A DNA stretch of 35,247 nucleotides, taken from positions 1-35,247 of the forward strand of contig NZ_WHTD01000084.1 of NCBI RefSeq assembly GCF_009379765.1. Reading direction: 5' to 3'. Below the pieces are notes generated by a model that was not told the DNA's origin, searched no databases, and saw only the letters and a list, made by a program, of their open reading frames with translations. Shown in pieces: positions 15,192 to 22,402 of the stretch (positions within the stretch are counted from its first letter, which is position 1; the number at the start of each line of letters is the position of its first letter). This stretch comes from Actinophytocola sp. (GTDB lineage Bacteria > Actinomycetota > Actinomycetes > Mycobacteriales > Pseudonocardiaceae). The position numbers were made by a program, and so were the translations under genes.

Positions 15192-15537
15192 CCTGCCGCG
15201 CGGGCTCAGCCGGTGGGGCCGGCCGGAGTGACCGCGATTTGCCGCATCGAGCTGTTCCATTGCGAGCGTTGGTCGCGCTGGAGGTAGTCGGCGAGAAGAT
15301 CCGGGCGGGTACCGAGGCCGGGGCGACGTGGGAGGTCGACGTGGCGACGTGGGAGGTCGACACGGCGACGTGGGAGGGCGACACGGCGACGTGGGAGGAC
15401 GACACGGCATCGCACGGGTCGGGCAGCGGTGGAAGGTCGCCGCCGAGACCGCGCCAGGCCGGCGCTTCGGGCGTGCTGGTGGCGCCGGGGTCTGGCTTCG
15501 ACATGGAGACAGCGTGGCACAACGACCGCGGGCCGGG
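15192..15537. other. 346-bp stretch without a supported gene
   Basis: It lies between the SDR promoter and the xdhC stop. It holds the 21-base tandem array at 15325-15408 and is otherwise open in several frames. A minus-strand frame (about 15157-15522) would give a Ser/His/Val heptad-repeat protein, but it has only a TTG or internal ATG start and ends inside the operator, so it is not called. Confidence 0.5.
15325..15408 (+). repeat. Four tandem copies of a 21-bp unit
   Basis: Units begin at 15325, 15346, 15367 and 15388. The consensus starts GACGTGGGAGG and ends CGACACGGC; variation is limited to a few bases around positions 12 and 16-17. As 21 is a multiple of three, the array is open in every frame, and on the minus strand gives repeats of the type S-x-S-H-V-A-x. 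It is probably a minisatellite. Confidence 0.85.
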
Positions 15538-16059
15538 TCAGAAGTCGAAGCCGCCGGGTTTGGCGTTGCGGTCGGCGATCAGGCCGGCCAGCGTCGCGAT
15601 CGCGATCTCCGGTGGCGTGCGGGAGCCGATGTTGAGCCCGATCGGCCGGTGGACCCTGGCGATGTCGTCGTCGGGGACGCCCAGGTCCTTCAGCGCGGTG
15701 ACGTGCGGGCCGGGGTGCCGCGGGTTGCCCATGATGCCGACCCACCGGACGTCCAGGGCCAGGGCGTCGCGCAGGTAGGTCCCCAGCTCGGGGCGGTGAT
15801 GGTCGGTGACCACGACGTCGGTGTCGCCGTCGATGTCCGGCGGCAGACCGGCGAGCACGGTGGTCTCGGCGCCCTCGTCGTCGGGCACCCGGGCGCGCTC
15901 GGGCTCGGGCTCGACCAGCGTCGTGCGGTAACCGAGGTCGCGGCCGTAGCGGATGAGGTAGTCCGCCACCGGCGAGGCGAACACCGCCACCAACGTGCGT
16001 GTCTCGGTCGGTGCGAGCGCGTCGCCATGGGCGACGGCGCAGGTCGGGTCGGTCTCCAT
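15538..16059 (-). CDS. XdhC/CoxI-family protein, Rossmann domain only
   Basis: 173 residues from ATG at 16059. It matches the C-terminal Rossmann domain of XdhC/CoxI proteins: an N-terminal strand LVAVFASPVADYLIRYGRDLGYRTTLVEP, a middle VVVTDHH, and the ending VGIMGNPRHPG ... VHRPIGLNIGSRTPPEIAIATLAGLIA, which is highly characteristic. XdhC proteins handle molybdenum cofactor insertion or sulfuration for xanthine dehydrogenase-type enzymes. The usual N-terminal CxxG-containing domain is absent, and no molybdenum hydroxylase gene is nearby. Stand-alone short forms exist in actinobacteria, so this need not be a fragment. Only five bases separate its ATG from the end of a MITE-like element, so its promoter must lie in or across that element. 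Confidence 0.85.
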   Translation of the reverse strand: METDPTCAVAHGDALAPTETRTLVAVFASPVADYLIRYGRDLGYRTTLVEPEPERARVPDDEGAETTVLAGLPPDIDGDTDVVVTDHHRPELGTYLRDALALDVRWVGIMGNPRHPGPHVTALKDLGVPDDDIARVHRPIGLNIGSRTPPEIAIATLAGLIADRNAKPGGFDF

Positions 16060-16064
16060 AGGCC

Positions 16065-16182
16065 TAGTGTCGCAAGGCGGCGGAAGGTCCTCGTACCGGG
16101 TTGTACTTGGGCTTTTCGCCAACGCGGCCAGGGGCCGCGTGGGCCGCGGCGGGCGTTAGGAGATCAGGATCACGTGACACTA
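16065..16182 (-). mobile_element. MITE-like element, copy 2 (118 bp, internally deleted)
   Basis: Read on the minus strand it aligns with the element at 5785-5948 from TAGTGTC through the central hairpin (ACGCGGCC CCT GGCCGCGT) and GAAAAGCCCAAGTACA to CCGCCTTG. It then skips 47 bases and ends with the same CGACACTA. The deletion removed most of the inner part of one inverted repeat, leaving seven perfect terminal bases (TAGTGTC / GACACTA). It fills nearly all of the 134 bases between the divergent xdhC and nudC starts. Confidence 0.75.
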
Positions 16183-16193
16183 GGGTGGCACGC

Positions 16194-17081
16194 GTGCCAC
16201 CGAACGTCACACTGCCGTACAACGGGTTGCCGCTCGACCGCGCCGGTGGGCGGCGGGCCGATCCGGACTGGGTCGACGCGGCGCGGTCGCATTTGGACAC
16301 CCGCGTGCACGCGTTCTGGCGGGACGGCTGCCTCACCGCGGGCGGCCGGCCGGTGACCGTGCCGGGGACGCCCGACGCGGTGTTCCTCGGCATGGACGGC
16401 GCGGCCGGGGTGTTCGCCGTCGACCTGTCCGACCTGGCCGAGCCCGACGCGCTGGGCAGGGCCGAGGCCGACGCGGTGGTGGACGTGCGCCGGCTGTTCC
16501 GCACGCTCGACGCGCAGGAGGCGGCGACCCTCGCCTACGGGCGCGGCATGCTGCACTGGGCCCGCCACCAGCGGTTCTGCGGCGTGTGCGGCAGCGCGAC
16601 CGAACCGCGGCACGCCGGCCACCAGCGGGTCTGCGGTGGATGCGGCAAGTTGTGGTTCCCGCGCATCGAGCCGGCGGTGATCATGCTGGTGACCGCGCCC
16701 GGACCAGCGCGCCGCTGCCTGCTCGCCCGCCACCGCGGCGCGGCCGCGAACGCGTACGCCACGCTGGCCGGGTTCGTCGAGATCGGCGAGAGCCTGGAGG
16801 AGGCGGTGCGCCGCGAGCTCGCCGAGGAGGCCGGGGTGCGCGTGGCGTCGGTGCGGTACCAGGCGTCGCAGGCGTGGCCGTTCCCGTCCGGGCTGATGGT
16901 GGGCTTCCGCGCGGTCGCCGCGTCCGACGAGGTGGTGGTGGATCGCGACGAGCTTCTCGAGGCCCACTGGTTCACCCCGGACGAGGTGGTGGCATTGGTC
17001 GCCGCGCACCGCGCGGACGGACGGGACCGGCCGGACTCGATCGAGGCGTTCCTGATCGAGACCTGGCTCGGCGAGGGCTGA
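16194..17081 (+). CDS. nudC: NADH pyrophosphatase NudC (Nudix hydrolase)
   Basis: 295 residues from GTG at 16194. A four-cysteine zinc ribbon (Cys129, Cys132, Cys147, Cys150) precedes a full Nudix box from Gly193 (GFVEIGES...RRELAEEAGV). The NADH-specific SQPWPFPxS motif follows as SQAWPFPSG (225-233). NudC cleaves NADH to NMNH and AMP and can remove NAD caps from RNA. TAGGGT at 16181-16186, whose TA is the end of the adjacent element, lies seven bases before the GTG, consistent with a leaderless transcript. An in-frame GTG at 16185 is an alternative start. The alanine in place of the proline in SQPW is a mild deviation. Confidence 0.92.
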   Translation: MPPNVTLPYNGLPLDRAGGRRADPDWVDAARSHLDTRVHAFWRDGCLTAGGRPVTVPGTPDAVFLGMDGAAGVFAVDLSDLAEPDALGRAEADAVVDVRRLFRTLDAQEAATLAYGRGMLHWARHQRFCGVCGSATEPRHAGHQRVCGGCGKLWFPRIEPAVIMLVTAPGPARRCLLARHRGAAANAYATLAGFVEIGESLEEAVRRELAEEAGVRVASVRYQASQAWPFPSGLMVGFRAVAASDEVVVDRDELLEAHWFTPDEVVALVAAHRADGRDRPDSIEAFLIETWLGEG

Positions 17082-17145
17082 TGCTCGGACCTCGGTGGAG
17101 GTCAACTCGGTTGCGGGACATGGCTTTCCGGTGGTCGGATCGGGC

Positions 17146-17909
17146 ATGGACTTCGATGAGCTCGTGGCCGGGGCCGACGCCGCGCCGGTCGAGGGTTGGG
17201 ACTTCTCCTGGCTCGACGGGCGGGCCACCGAGGAGCGGCCGTCGTGGGGTACGCGCGGCTGATGGGCGAGCGGCTGGCTCGCGCGCGAGTGGCGCTCGAC
17301 ATCCAGACCGGTGGCGGCGAGGTGCTCGCCACCGCGCCGCGGCTCCCGCCGGTGACCGTGGCGACCGAGGGGTGGCCGCCCAACCTCGCGCGAGCCGCGG
17401 CCCTGTTCGGGCCGCGCGGCGTGACGGTGGTGGCCGACCGGGACGAGCCGCCGCTGCCGTTCGCGGACGGCGCGTTCGACCTGGTGGTCAGCCGGCATCC
17501 GGTGCGCGCGTGGTGGGAGGAGATCGCCCGGGTGCTGCGGCCCGGCGGCACCCACCTGTCCCAGGAGGTCGGACCGGCGAGCGTGTTCGAGCTCGTCGAG
17601 TACTTCCTCGGACCGCGGCCCGATGAGGACCGGAACGGTCGGCACCCGGACCACGCGCGAGCCGCCGCCGAAGCCGCGGGGCTCGAGGTGGTCGACCTGC
17701 GCATGGAGCGACTGCGCACCGAGTTCCGCGACATCGGCGCGGTGGTCTACTTCCTGCGCAAGGTGATCTGGATGGTGCCCGGCTTCACCGTCGCCGAGTA
17801 CCGCGACACGCTCCGGTCGCTACCCGACCGGATGGCGGCCGACGGCCCGTTCCTGGCTCACACCACGCGCTTCCTGATCGAGGCACGTAAGCCGGACGTG
17901 GTGAGCTGA
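17146..17909 (+). pseudogene. Class I SAM-dependent methyltransferase, frameshifted
   Basis: ATG at 17146 opens MDFDELVAGADAAPVEGWDFSWLDGRATEERPSW and then hits a stop at 17260. The family sequence continues one frame over as GYARLMGERLARARVALDIQTGGGEVL to the stop at 17909. One G appears missing from the GGGG run at 17246-17249. Repaired, the protein has about 254 residues: SAM-binding motif I is LDIQTGGGEVL, then PFADGAFDLVVSRH (motif for the adenine pocket) and EIARVLRPGGTHLSQEVG. The substrate is unknown. It follows nudC by 64 bases on the same strand. Its last 52 bases overlap the end of the small minus-strand gene at 17858-18034. Confidence 0.83.
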
Positions 17910-18034
17910 CGGCGGAGCACCGGCGTGAGGTTGGCGTCGCGCGAGTACGAGTGGTCGGGTGGGGACTCGGTGTGGTCGATGTCGTCTCCCATGATCGGTC
18001 GGCCGCAGCCAGGGCACGAGCAGGTATCGCTCAT
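17858..18034 (-). CDS. Small cysteine-rich (zinc-finger-like) protein, leaderless
   Basis: 58 residues beginning MSDTCSCPGCGRPIMGDDIDHT, with CxCxxC and a downstream His that could bind zinc; the rest is basic and ends in RKRVV. No family is recognised. Support for the gene is its promoter: on the minus strand TTGCCG and TAGAAT are exactly 17 bases apart and the -10 ends seven bases before the ATG, the layout of a leaderless actinobacterial transcript. Codon third positions are mostly G or C. It overlaps the convergent methyltransferase by 52 bases, which is the main reason for caution. Confidence 0.5.
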   Translation of the reverse strand: MSDTCSCPGCGRPIMGDDIDHTESPPDHSYSRDANLTPVLRRQLTTSGLRASIRKRVV

Positions 18035-18041
18035 GCGTTCG

Positions 18042-18070
18042 ATTCTACGCCTTGGCGTGGTGGCCGGCAA
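18042..18070 (-). promoter_or_regulatory. Strong -35/-10 promoter of the small zinc-finger gene
   Basis: TTGCCG (18070-18065), a 17-base spacer, and TAGAAT (18047-18042), reading on the minus strand. The start codon at 18034 coincides with the expected transcription start. Confidence 0.55.
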
Positions 18071-18134
18071 GGAACCCGCGTGGGGGTTTAGACCTGCGCC
18101 GACGCGGGGGACACTGTGGGCTGGAGGTGACGCC

Positions 18135-19403
18135 ATGCGCTTCCGGGACCGGGCTGACGCGGGTCGCCGGCTGGCCGAGCGGCTTGGTCACCTGCGGGCC
18201 GAGAACCCGGTCGTGGTCGGCCTTCCCCGCGGCGGTGTGCCGGTGGCGGCCGAGGTCGCCGCCGCGCTCGACGCGCCGCTCGACATCGTGCTGGTGCGCA
18301 AGATCGGCGCGCCGCACCGGATGGAGCTGGCGGTCGGCGCCATCGGCGAGGACGGCGTGACCGTGCGCAACGACGAGGTGCTGGCCGAGCTGGGCCTCAC
18401 CTGGGCCGGTCTGGGCGGCCAGATCTCGCGTGAGCGCAGGGAGATCGACCGCAGGGCCGGGTCGCTGCGGCCGGGGCCGCGGCCGAGCCTCGACGGTCGC
18501 ACGGTGATCCTGGTGGACGACGGGATCGCCACCGGCGCCACGGTCATCGCGGCGATCCGGGTGGTGCGCCGGCTGGGCGCGCGCCGGATCGTCCTCGCGG
18601 TGCCGGTGGCGCCGGCGGACACGGTCGCCCGGCTGCGGGAGATCGCCGACGAGGTCGTGTGCGGCCTGCTGCCGAGCCGGTTCCTGGCGGTGGGGCAGTG
18701 GTACGAGGACTTCGCGCAGGTGCCGGACAAGCGGGTGCGCCGGCTGCTGGAGGAGTCCGCGACGGTGGCCGACGAGCCGATCGTGGTCTGCGGGCGGCTG
18801 CCGGGTCACCTGTTCGTGCCGGCGCGGCCGGCGGGTGTGGTGATCTTCGCGCACGGTAGCGGGAGCGGGCGGCACAGTCCGCGCAACGTCGCGGTCGCGG
18901 ACTCCTTGCACCGCGCGGGTTTCGGCACCGTGCTGATCGACCTGCTGGACGAGGCGGAGGCCGGCGACCGGTCGAAGGTGTTCGACATCGCGTTGCTGGC
19001 CTCGCGGCTGCGCTCGGTCGCGGCGGTGGTGCGGGACGACCGGCGGCTCGCCGGGCTGCCGATCGGGTTGTTCGGCGCGAGCACCGGTGCGGCGGCGGCG
19101 TTGCGGGCGGCCGCGGCGCCGTCGCCCGATGTGAGGGTGTCGGCGGTGGTGTCCCGTGGTGGGCGTCCGGACCTCGCGGCGGGGAGCCTGCCGGCGGTGA
19201 ACGCGCCGACGCTGCTGATCGTCGGCGGTCGGGACCAGGAGGTGCTCGCGCTGAACGCGGCGGCCCGCAGGCGGCTGCGGTGCCGGACGGATCTGGTGGT
19301 GGTGCCGGGGGCGGGCCATTTGTTCGCGGAGCCGGGCGCGCTGGACGAGGTGGAGCGGCTGGCGGTGGGCTGGTTCGAGGAGCACCTTGGGACGCGCCGC
19401 TGA
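18135..19403 (+). CDS. Phosphoribosyltransferase / dienelactone-hydrolase-like fusion
   Basis: 422 residues in two domains. Residues 1-210 form a type I phosphoribosyltransferase with the PRPP loop VILVDDGIATGAT (125-137) and an RKIGAPHRMELAVGAI loop. Residues 225-420 form an alpha/beta hydrolase with the nucleophile Ser316 in GASTG, Asp367 in GGRDQE and His395 in GAGHLF. Both active sites look intact. The same fusion occurs in mycobacteria, where Rv0571c belongs to the DosR dormancy regulon. The nucleobase and ester substrates are unknown. ATG at 18135 has GGAGGTGA six bases before it. A 21-base near-palindromic DosR box was not found upstream. Confidence 0.87.
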   Translation: MRFRDRADAGRRLAERLGHLRAENPVVVGLPRGGVPVAAEVAAALDAPLDIVLVRKIGAPHRMELAVGAIGEDGVTVRNDEVLAELGLTWAGLGGQISRERREIDRRAGSLRPGPRPSLDGRTVILVDDGIATGATVIAAIRVVRRLGARRIVLAVPVAPADTVARLREIADEVVCGLLPSRFLAVGQWYEDFAQVPDKRVRRLLEESATVADEPIVVCGRLPGHLFVPARPAGVVIFAHGSGSGRHSPRNVAVADSLHRAGFGTVLIDLLDEAEAGDRSKVFDIALLASRLRSVAAVVRDDRRLAGLPIGLFGASTGAAAALRAAAAPSPDVRVSAVVSRGGRPDLAAGSLPAVNAPTLLIVGGRDQEVLALNAAARRRLRCRTDLVVVPGAGHLFAEPGALDEVERLAVGWFEEHLGTRR

Positions 19404-19413
19404 CCCAGACGGG

Positions 19414-19479
19414 GGACTCGCGGGTCCCGAGCGTCGGACTCGCGGGTCCTGGGTGTTGGACTCGCGGGTGTCGGGGGGC
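19414..19479 (+). repeat. Three tandem 22-bp repeats between convergent genes
   Basis: Units start at 19414, 19436 and 19458, each opening GGACTCGCGGGT. The core GGACTCGCGGGTCC is nearly palindromic, so each unit can form a short hairpin. The array fills most of the gap between the fusion gene stop (19403) and the helicase stop (19489), a position suited to termination on both strands. Confidence 0.8.
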
Positions 19480-19488
19480 GGGAAGGGG

Positions 19489-21984
19489 TCAGAGTTGGCC
19501 GGCGTTCGTGATCAGCACGGCGGCGGCGCCTGCCTCGTCCGACTCGGCCAGGTCGATGTCGGCGGTGAAGCCCCAGTCCCGGTCGCCCGCGGGGTCGTCG
19601 AAGATCTGGCGGACCTGCCAGCGGTCGGGTTGCTGGTCGATGATGAGGAACTTCGGGCCGCGGGCGTCCGGGCCGGTGCCGATCTCGCGGTGGGTGTCGA
19701 AGTACGGGTCCAGCGCGTCGGCCCACGCGTCGGCGTCCCAGCCGGACTCGGCGTCCAGCGCGCCCAGCTCGCCGTAGGCGCGCCGGGCGGCCAGCTGCAC
19801 GCGGTGGAACAGGGCGTTCCTGACCAGGACGCGGAACGCGCGGGTGTTCGCCGTCACCGCGGGGGCCCGGTCGTCGACCGCCTCGACGTCGTCGGTCGGG
19901 TTGGTCAGCTTCTCCCACTCGTCCAGCAGGCTCGAGTCGACCTGGCGGACCAGCTCGCCCAGCCACTCGATGAGATCGCCCAGCTCCTCGGTCTTCGCCT
20001 CGGTGGGGACGGTCTGGCGCAGCGCCTTGTACGTGTCCGCGAGATAGCGCAGCACCATGCCCTCGCTGCGAGCCAGCTGGTAGAAGCCCACGTACTCCAC
20101 GAACGTCATGGCCCGCTCGAACATGTCGCGGGCCACCGACTTCGGCGACAGGTGGTAGTCGGCGACCCACGGGTGGCCGCCGCGATACGTCTCGTACGCC
20201 GCGTGCAGCAGCTCCGCCAAGGGCTTCGGGTGCGACACGTCCTCCAGCAGCACCATCCGGTCGTCGTACTCGATGCCCTCGGCCTTCATCGCCTGCACGG
20301 CCTCGCCCCGCGCCTTGAACTGCTGGGCCGACAGCACCTGCCGCGGATCCTCCAAAGTGGACTCGATGACCGACAGCACGTCCAGCGGGTAGGAGGGCTC
20401 GTCGCGGTTCAGCAGCTCGATCGTCGCCAGCGCCAGCGGTGACAGGGGCTGGTTCAGCGCGAAGTCCAGCTGCAGGTCGACGGTCAGGCGCACCGAGCGG
20501 CCCTGCTCGTCCGGCTCGTCGAGCTTCTCGACCACGCCCGCGGCCAGCAGCGCGCGGTAGATCGCGATGGCCCGGCGGATGAGCTTGCGCTGCGCCGGCC
20601 GGTCCTCGTGGTTGTCCTCCAGCAGGTGACGCATCGCGGTGAAGGCGTCGCCCGGGCGCCCGATCACGTTGAGCAGCATGGCGTGGCTCACCTGGAAGCT
20701 CGACGTCAACGGCTCCGGCTCGGCCTCGACCAGGCGCTGGAAGGTCGGCTCGCCCCAGCCGATCGAGCCCTCCGGCGGCTTCTTCCGCACCACCTTGCGC
20801 CGCTTCTTCGGGTCGTCGCCCGCCTTGGCCAGCGCCTTCTCGTTCTCGATCACGTGCTCGGGCGCCTGCACGACGACGTTGCCGACCGTGTCGTAGCCCG
20901 CCCGGCCCGCGCGGCCGGCGATCTGGTGGAACTCGCGGGCCTTGAGCAGCCGCACCCGCTGACCGTCGTACTTGGACAGCGCGGTGAACACCACCGTCCT
21001 GATCGGAACGTTGATGCCCACGCCGAGCGTGTCGGTGCCGCACACGATCTTCATCAGCCCGGCCTGCGCCAGCCGCTCGACGAGCCTGCGGTACTTCGGC
21101 AGCATGCCGGCGTGGTGCACGCCGATCCCGTGCCGCACCAGCCGGGACAGCGTCTTGCCGAAACCGGCGGTGAACCGGAAGTTGCCGATCAGCGCGGCGA
21201 TCCGGTCCTTGTCCTCGCGGGTGCACACGTTGACGCTCATCAGCGACTGCGCCCGCTCCAGCGCCGATGCCTGGGTGAAGTGCACGACGTAGATCGGCGC
21301 CTGGTTGGTCGACAGGAGCTCCTCGATCGTCTCGTGCAGCGGGGTGAGCCGGAAGGAGTAGAACAGCGGGACCGGCCGCTGCGCAGAGGCGACCACCGCC
21401 GTGGCCCGGCCGGTGCGCCGGGTGAGGTCCTTCTCGAAGAAGCTCACGTCGCCCAGCGTCGCCGACATCAGCAGGAACTGTGCCCTCGGCAGCTCCAGCA
21501 GCGGCACCTGCCAGGCCCAGCCGCGGTCGGGCTCGGCGTAGAAGTGGAACTCGTCCATCACGACCTGGCCGACATCGGCGCCCGGGCCCTCGCGCAGCGC
21601 GATGTTGGCCAGGATCTCCGCCGTGCAGCAGATGATCGGCGCGCCCGGGTTGACGCTGGAGTCGCCGGTGAGCATGCCGACGTTGACCGCGCCGAAGACC
21701 TCGCACAGCGCGAAGAACTTCTCCGACACCAATGCCTTGATCGGCGCCGTGTAGAACGTGCGCTGCTTGTCGGCCAGCGCGACGAAGTGCGCGCCGGTGG
21801 CGACCAGGCTCTTCCCGGACCCGGTGGGCGTCGACAGGATCACGTTCGACCCGGAGACGATCTCGATCATCGCCTCCTGCTGCGCCGGGTACAGCGACAG
21901 TCCCTGACCCTCCGCCCACGTGCTGAACGCGTCGAACAGGGAGTCCGGGTCGGGGGTGGCCGGCAGCGCCTCGATGAGTGTCAT
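19489..21984 (-). CDS. DEAD/DEAH-box helicase with C-terminal DUF3516
   Basis: 831 residues. Walker A is STPTGSGKSL (51-60), the Walker B/box II is DEFH at 144-147, motif III is SAT in LLMSATLGD, and motif VI is QIAGRAGRAGYD. A Ski2-like second RecA domain follows (HHAGMLPKYRR, CGTDTLGVGINVPIRTVVF). The last roughly 350 residues correspond to the actinobacterial DUF3516 region, which has no known function. It is probably an RNA or DNA helicase in the cytosol; its role is unassigned. ATG at 21984 is chosen because MTLIEALPATPD begins the conserved part. It lies downstream of the signalling operon but is separated from it by a hairpin and a small gene. Confidence 0.9.
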   Translation of the reverse strand: MTLIEALPATPDPDSLFDAFSTWAEGQGLSLYPAQQEAMIEIVSGSNVILSTPTGSGKSLVATGAHFVALADKQRTFYTAPIKALVSEKFFALCEVFGAVNVGMLTGDSSVNPGAPIICCTAEILANIALREGPGADVGQVVMDEFHFYAEPDRGWAWQVPLLELPRAQFLLMSATLGDVSFFEKDLTRRTGRATAVVASAQRPVPLFYSFRLTPLHETIEELLSTNQAPIYVVHFTQASALERAQSLMSVNVCTREDKDRIAALIGNFRFTAGFGKTLSRLVRHGIGVHHAGMLPKYRRLVERLAQAGLMKIVCGTDTLGVGINVPIRTVVFTALSKYDGQRVRLLKAREFHQIAGRAGRAGYDTVGNVVVQAPEHVIENEKALAKAGDDPKKRRKVVRKKPPEGSIGWGEPTFQRLVEAEPEPLTSSFQVSHAMLLNVIGRPGDAFTAMRHLLEDNHEDRPAQRKLIRRAIAIYRALLAAGVVEKLDEPDEQGRSVRLTVDLQLDFALNQPLSPLALATIELLNRDEPSYPLDVLSVIESTLEDPRQVLSAQQFKARGEAVQAMKAEGIEYDDRMVLLEDVSHPKPLAELLHAAYETYRGGHPWVADYHLSPKSVARDMFERAMTFVEYVGFYQLARSEGMVLRYLADTYKALRQTVPTEAKTEELGDLIEWLGELVRQVDSSLLDEWEKLTNPTDDVEAVDDRAPAVTANTRAFRVLVRNALFHRVQLAARRAYGELGALDAESGWDADAWADALDPYFDTHREIGTGPDARGPKFLIIDQQPDRWQVRQIFDDPAGDRDWGFTADIDLAESDEAGAAAVLITNAGQL

Positions 21985-22031
21985 GGTGCCACCGATCGTG
22001 CCTGATCGGCCCGACACCACCGCGACCCGGT

Positions 22032-22343
22032 CTAGGGCCGACGGCCGAACAGGCCACGCCGCCGCGGCGGCAGCGGCCCGGCCGCGACCTTGCGGAGGTG
22101 GTTGTCCAGGTCGGCGGCGCACGGGCGGCACAGCAGCCAGTCCGACCGGTCCCGCCGGACGATGTCGAGCCAGGTGCCCCAGGGGTCGGCGTCGCCAACG
22201 CCGAGCCGGGCGGCCACCGCCTGGAACCCGTCGACGACCGCACGCGGCCGGTAGCCGCCGTCGGCGGCGGCGCGGAGCTGCTTGGCGGGGTAGCGCTTGG
22301 CGTCCGGTCCGGGCGAGGCGTTGCAGATGTCGCAGGCGGGCAT
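22032..22343 (-). CDS. Small zinc-ribbon-like protein of unknown function
   Basis: 103 residues with two CxxC pairs (CDIC near residue 4 and CRPC near 72) that could bind one zinc ion. Between them lies a helical segment, QAVAARLGVGDADPWGTWLDIVRRDRSDWLL. No family name is recognised. TAGAGT on the minus strand (22355-22350) is six bases before the ATG at 22343, suggesting a separate leaderless promoter. It sits 59 bases after the FHA gene, past a hairpin, and 47 bases before the helicase, so it may be an independent gene or may be co-transcribed with the helicase. Confidence 0.7.
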   Translation of the reverse strand: MPACDICNASPGPDAKRYPAKQLRAAADGGYRPRAVVDGFQAVAARLGVGDADPWGTWLDIVRRDRSDWLLCRPCAADLDNHLRKVAAGPLPPRRRGLFGRRP

Positions 22344-22365
22344 GCCCTCACTCTAGGAACGCGCG

Positions 22366-22383
22366 GTCGGGACTCCTCCCGAC
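22366..22383 (-). terminator. Hairpin at the end of the PknG signalling operon
   Basis: GTCGGG (22366-22371) pairs with CCCGAC (22378-22383) around ACTCCT, 20 bases after the FHA stop. There is no T-tract. Its position supports the end of the operon here. Confidence 0.4.
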
Positions 22384-22402
22384 ACCCGCTCTCGAGCGGC
22401 CG

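Noticed and set aside
15325..15408. Possible CRISPR array
   Set aside because: The units are contiguous 21-base repeats with no spacers and no cas genes nearby.
15157..15522. Minus-strand frame encoding a Ser/His/Val repeat protein
   Set aside because: It has no good start or ribosome site, its content comes from the 21-base minisatellite, and its stop lies in the operator of the next operon.
17858..18034. Antitoxin or toxin of a two-gene module
   Set aside because: No partner gene is adjacent on the same strand and the sequence matches no toxin-antitoxin family I recognise.
18085..18134. DosR box upstream of the phosphoribosyltransferase fusion
   Set aside because: Only a short GGTTTAGACC-like stretch is seen; it does not match the 20-base DosR consensus.
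18806..22351. Very long minus-strand open frame (over 1100 codons) across the helicase
   Set aside because: It is a GC-driven shadow: Arg/Ala/Gly-rich with no domain, while the overlapping frame is a clear DUF3516 helicase.
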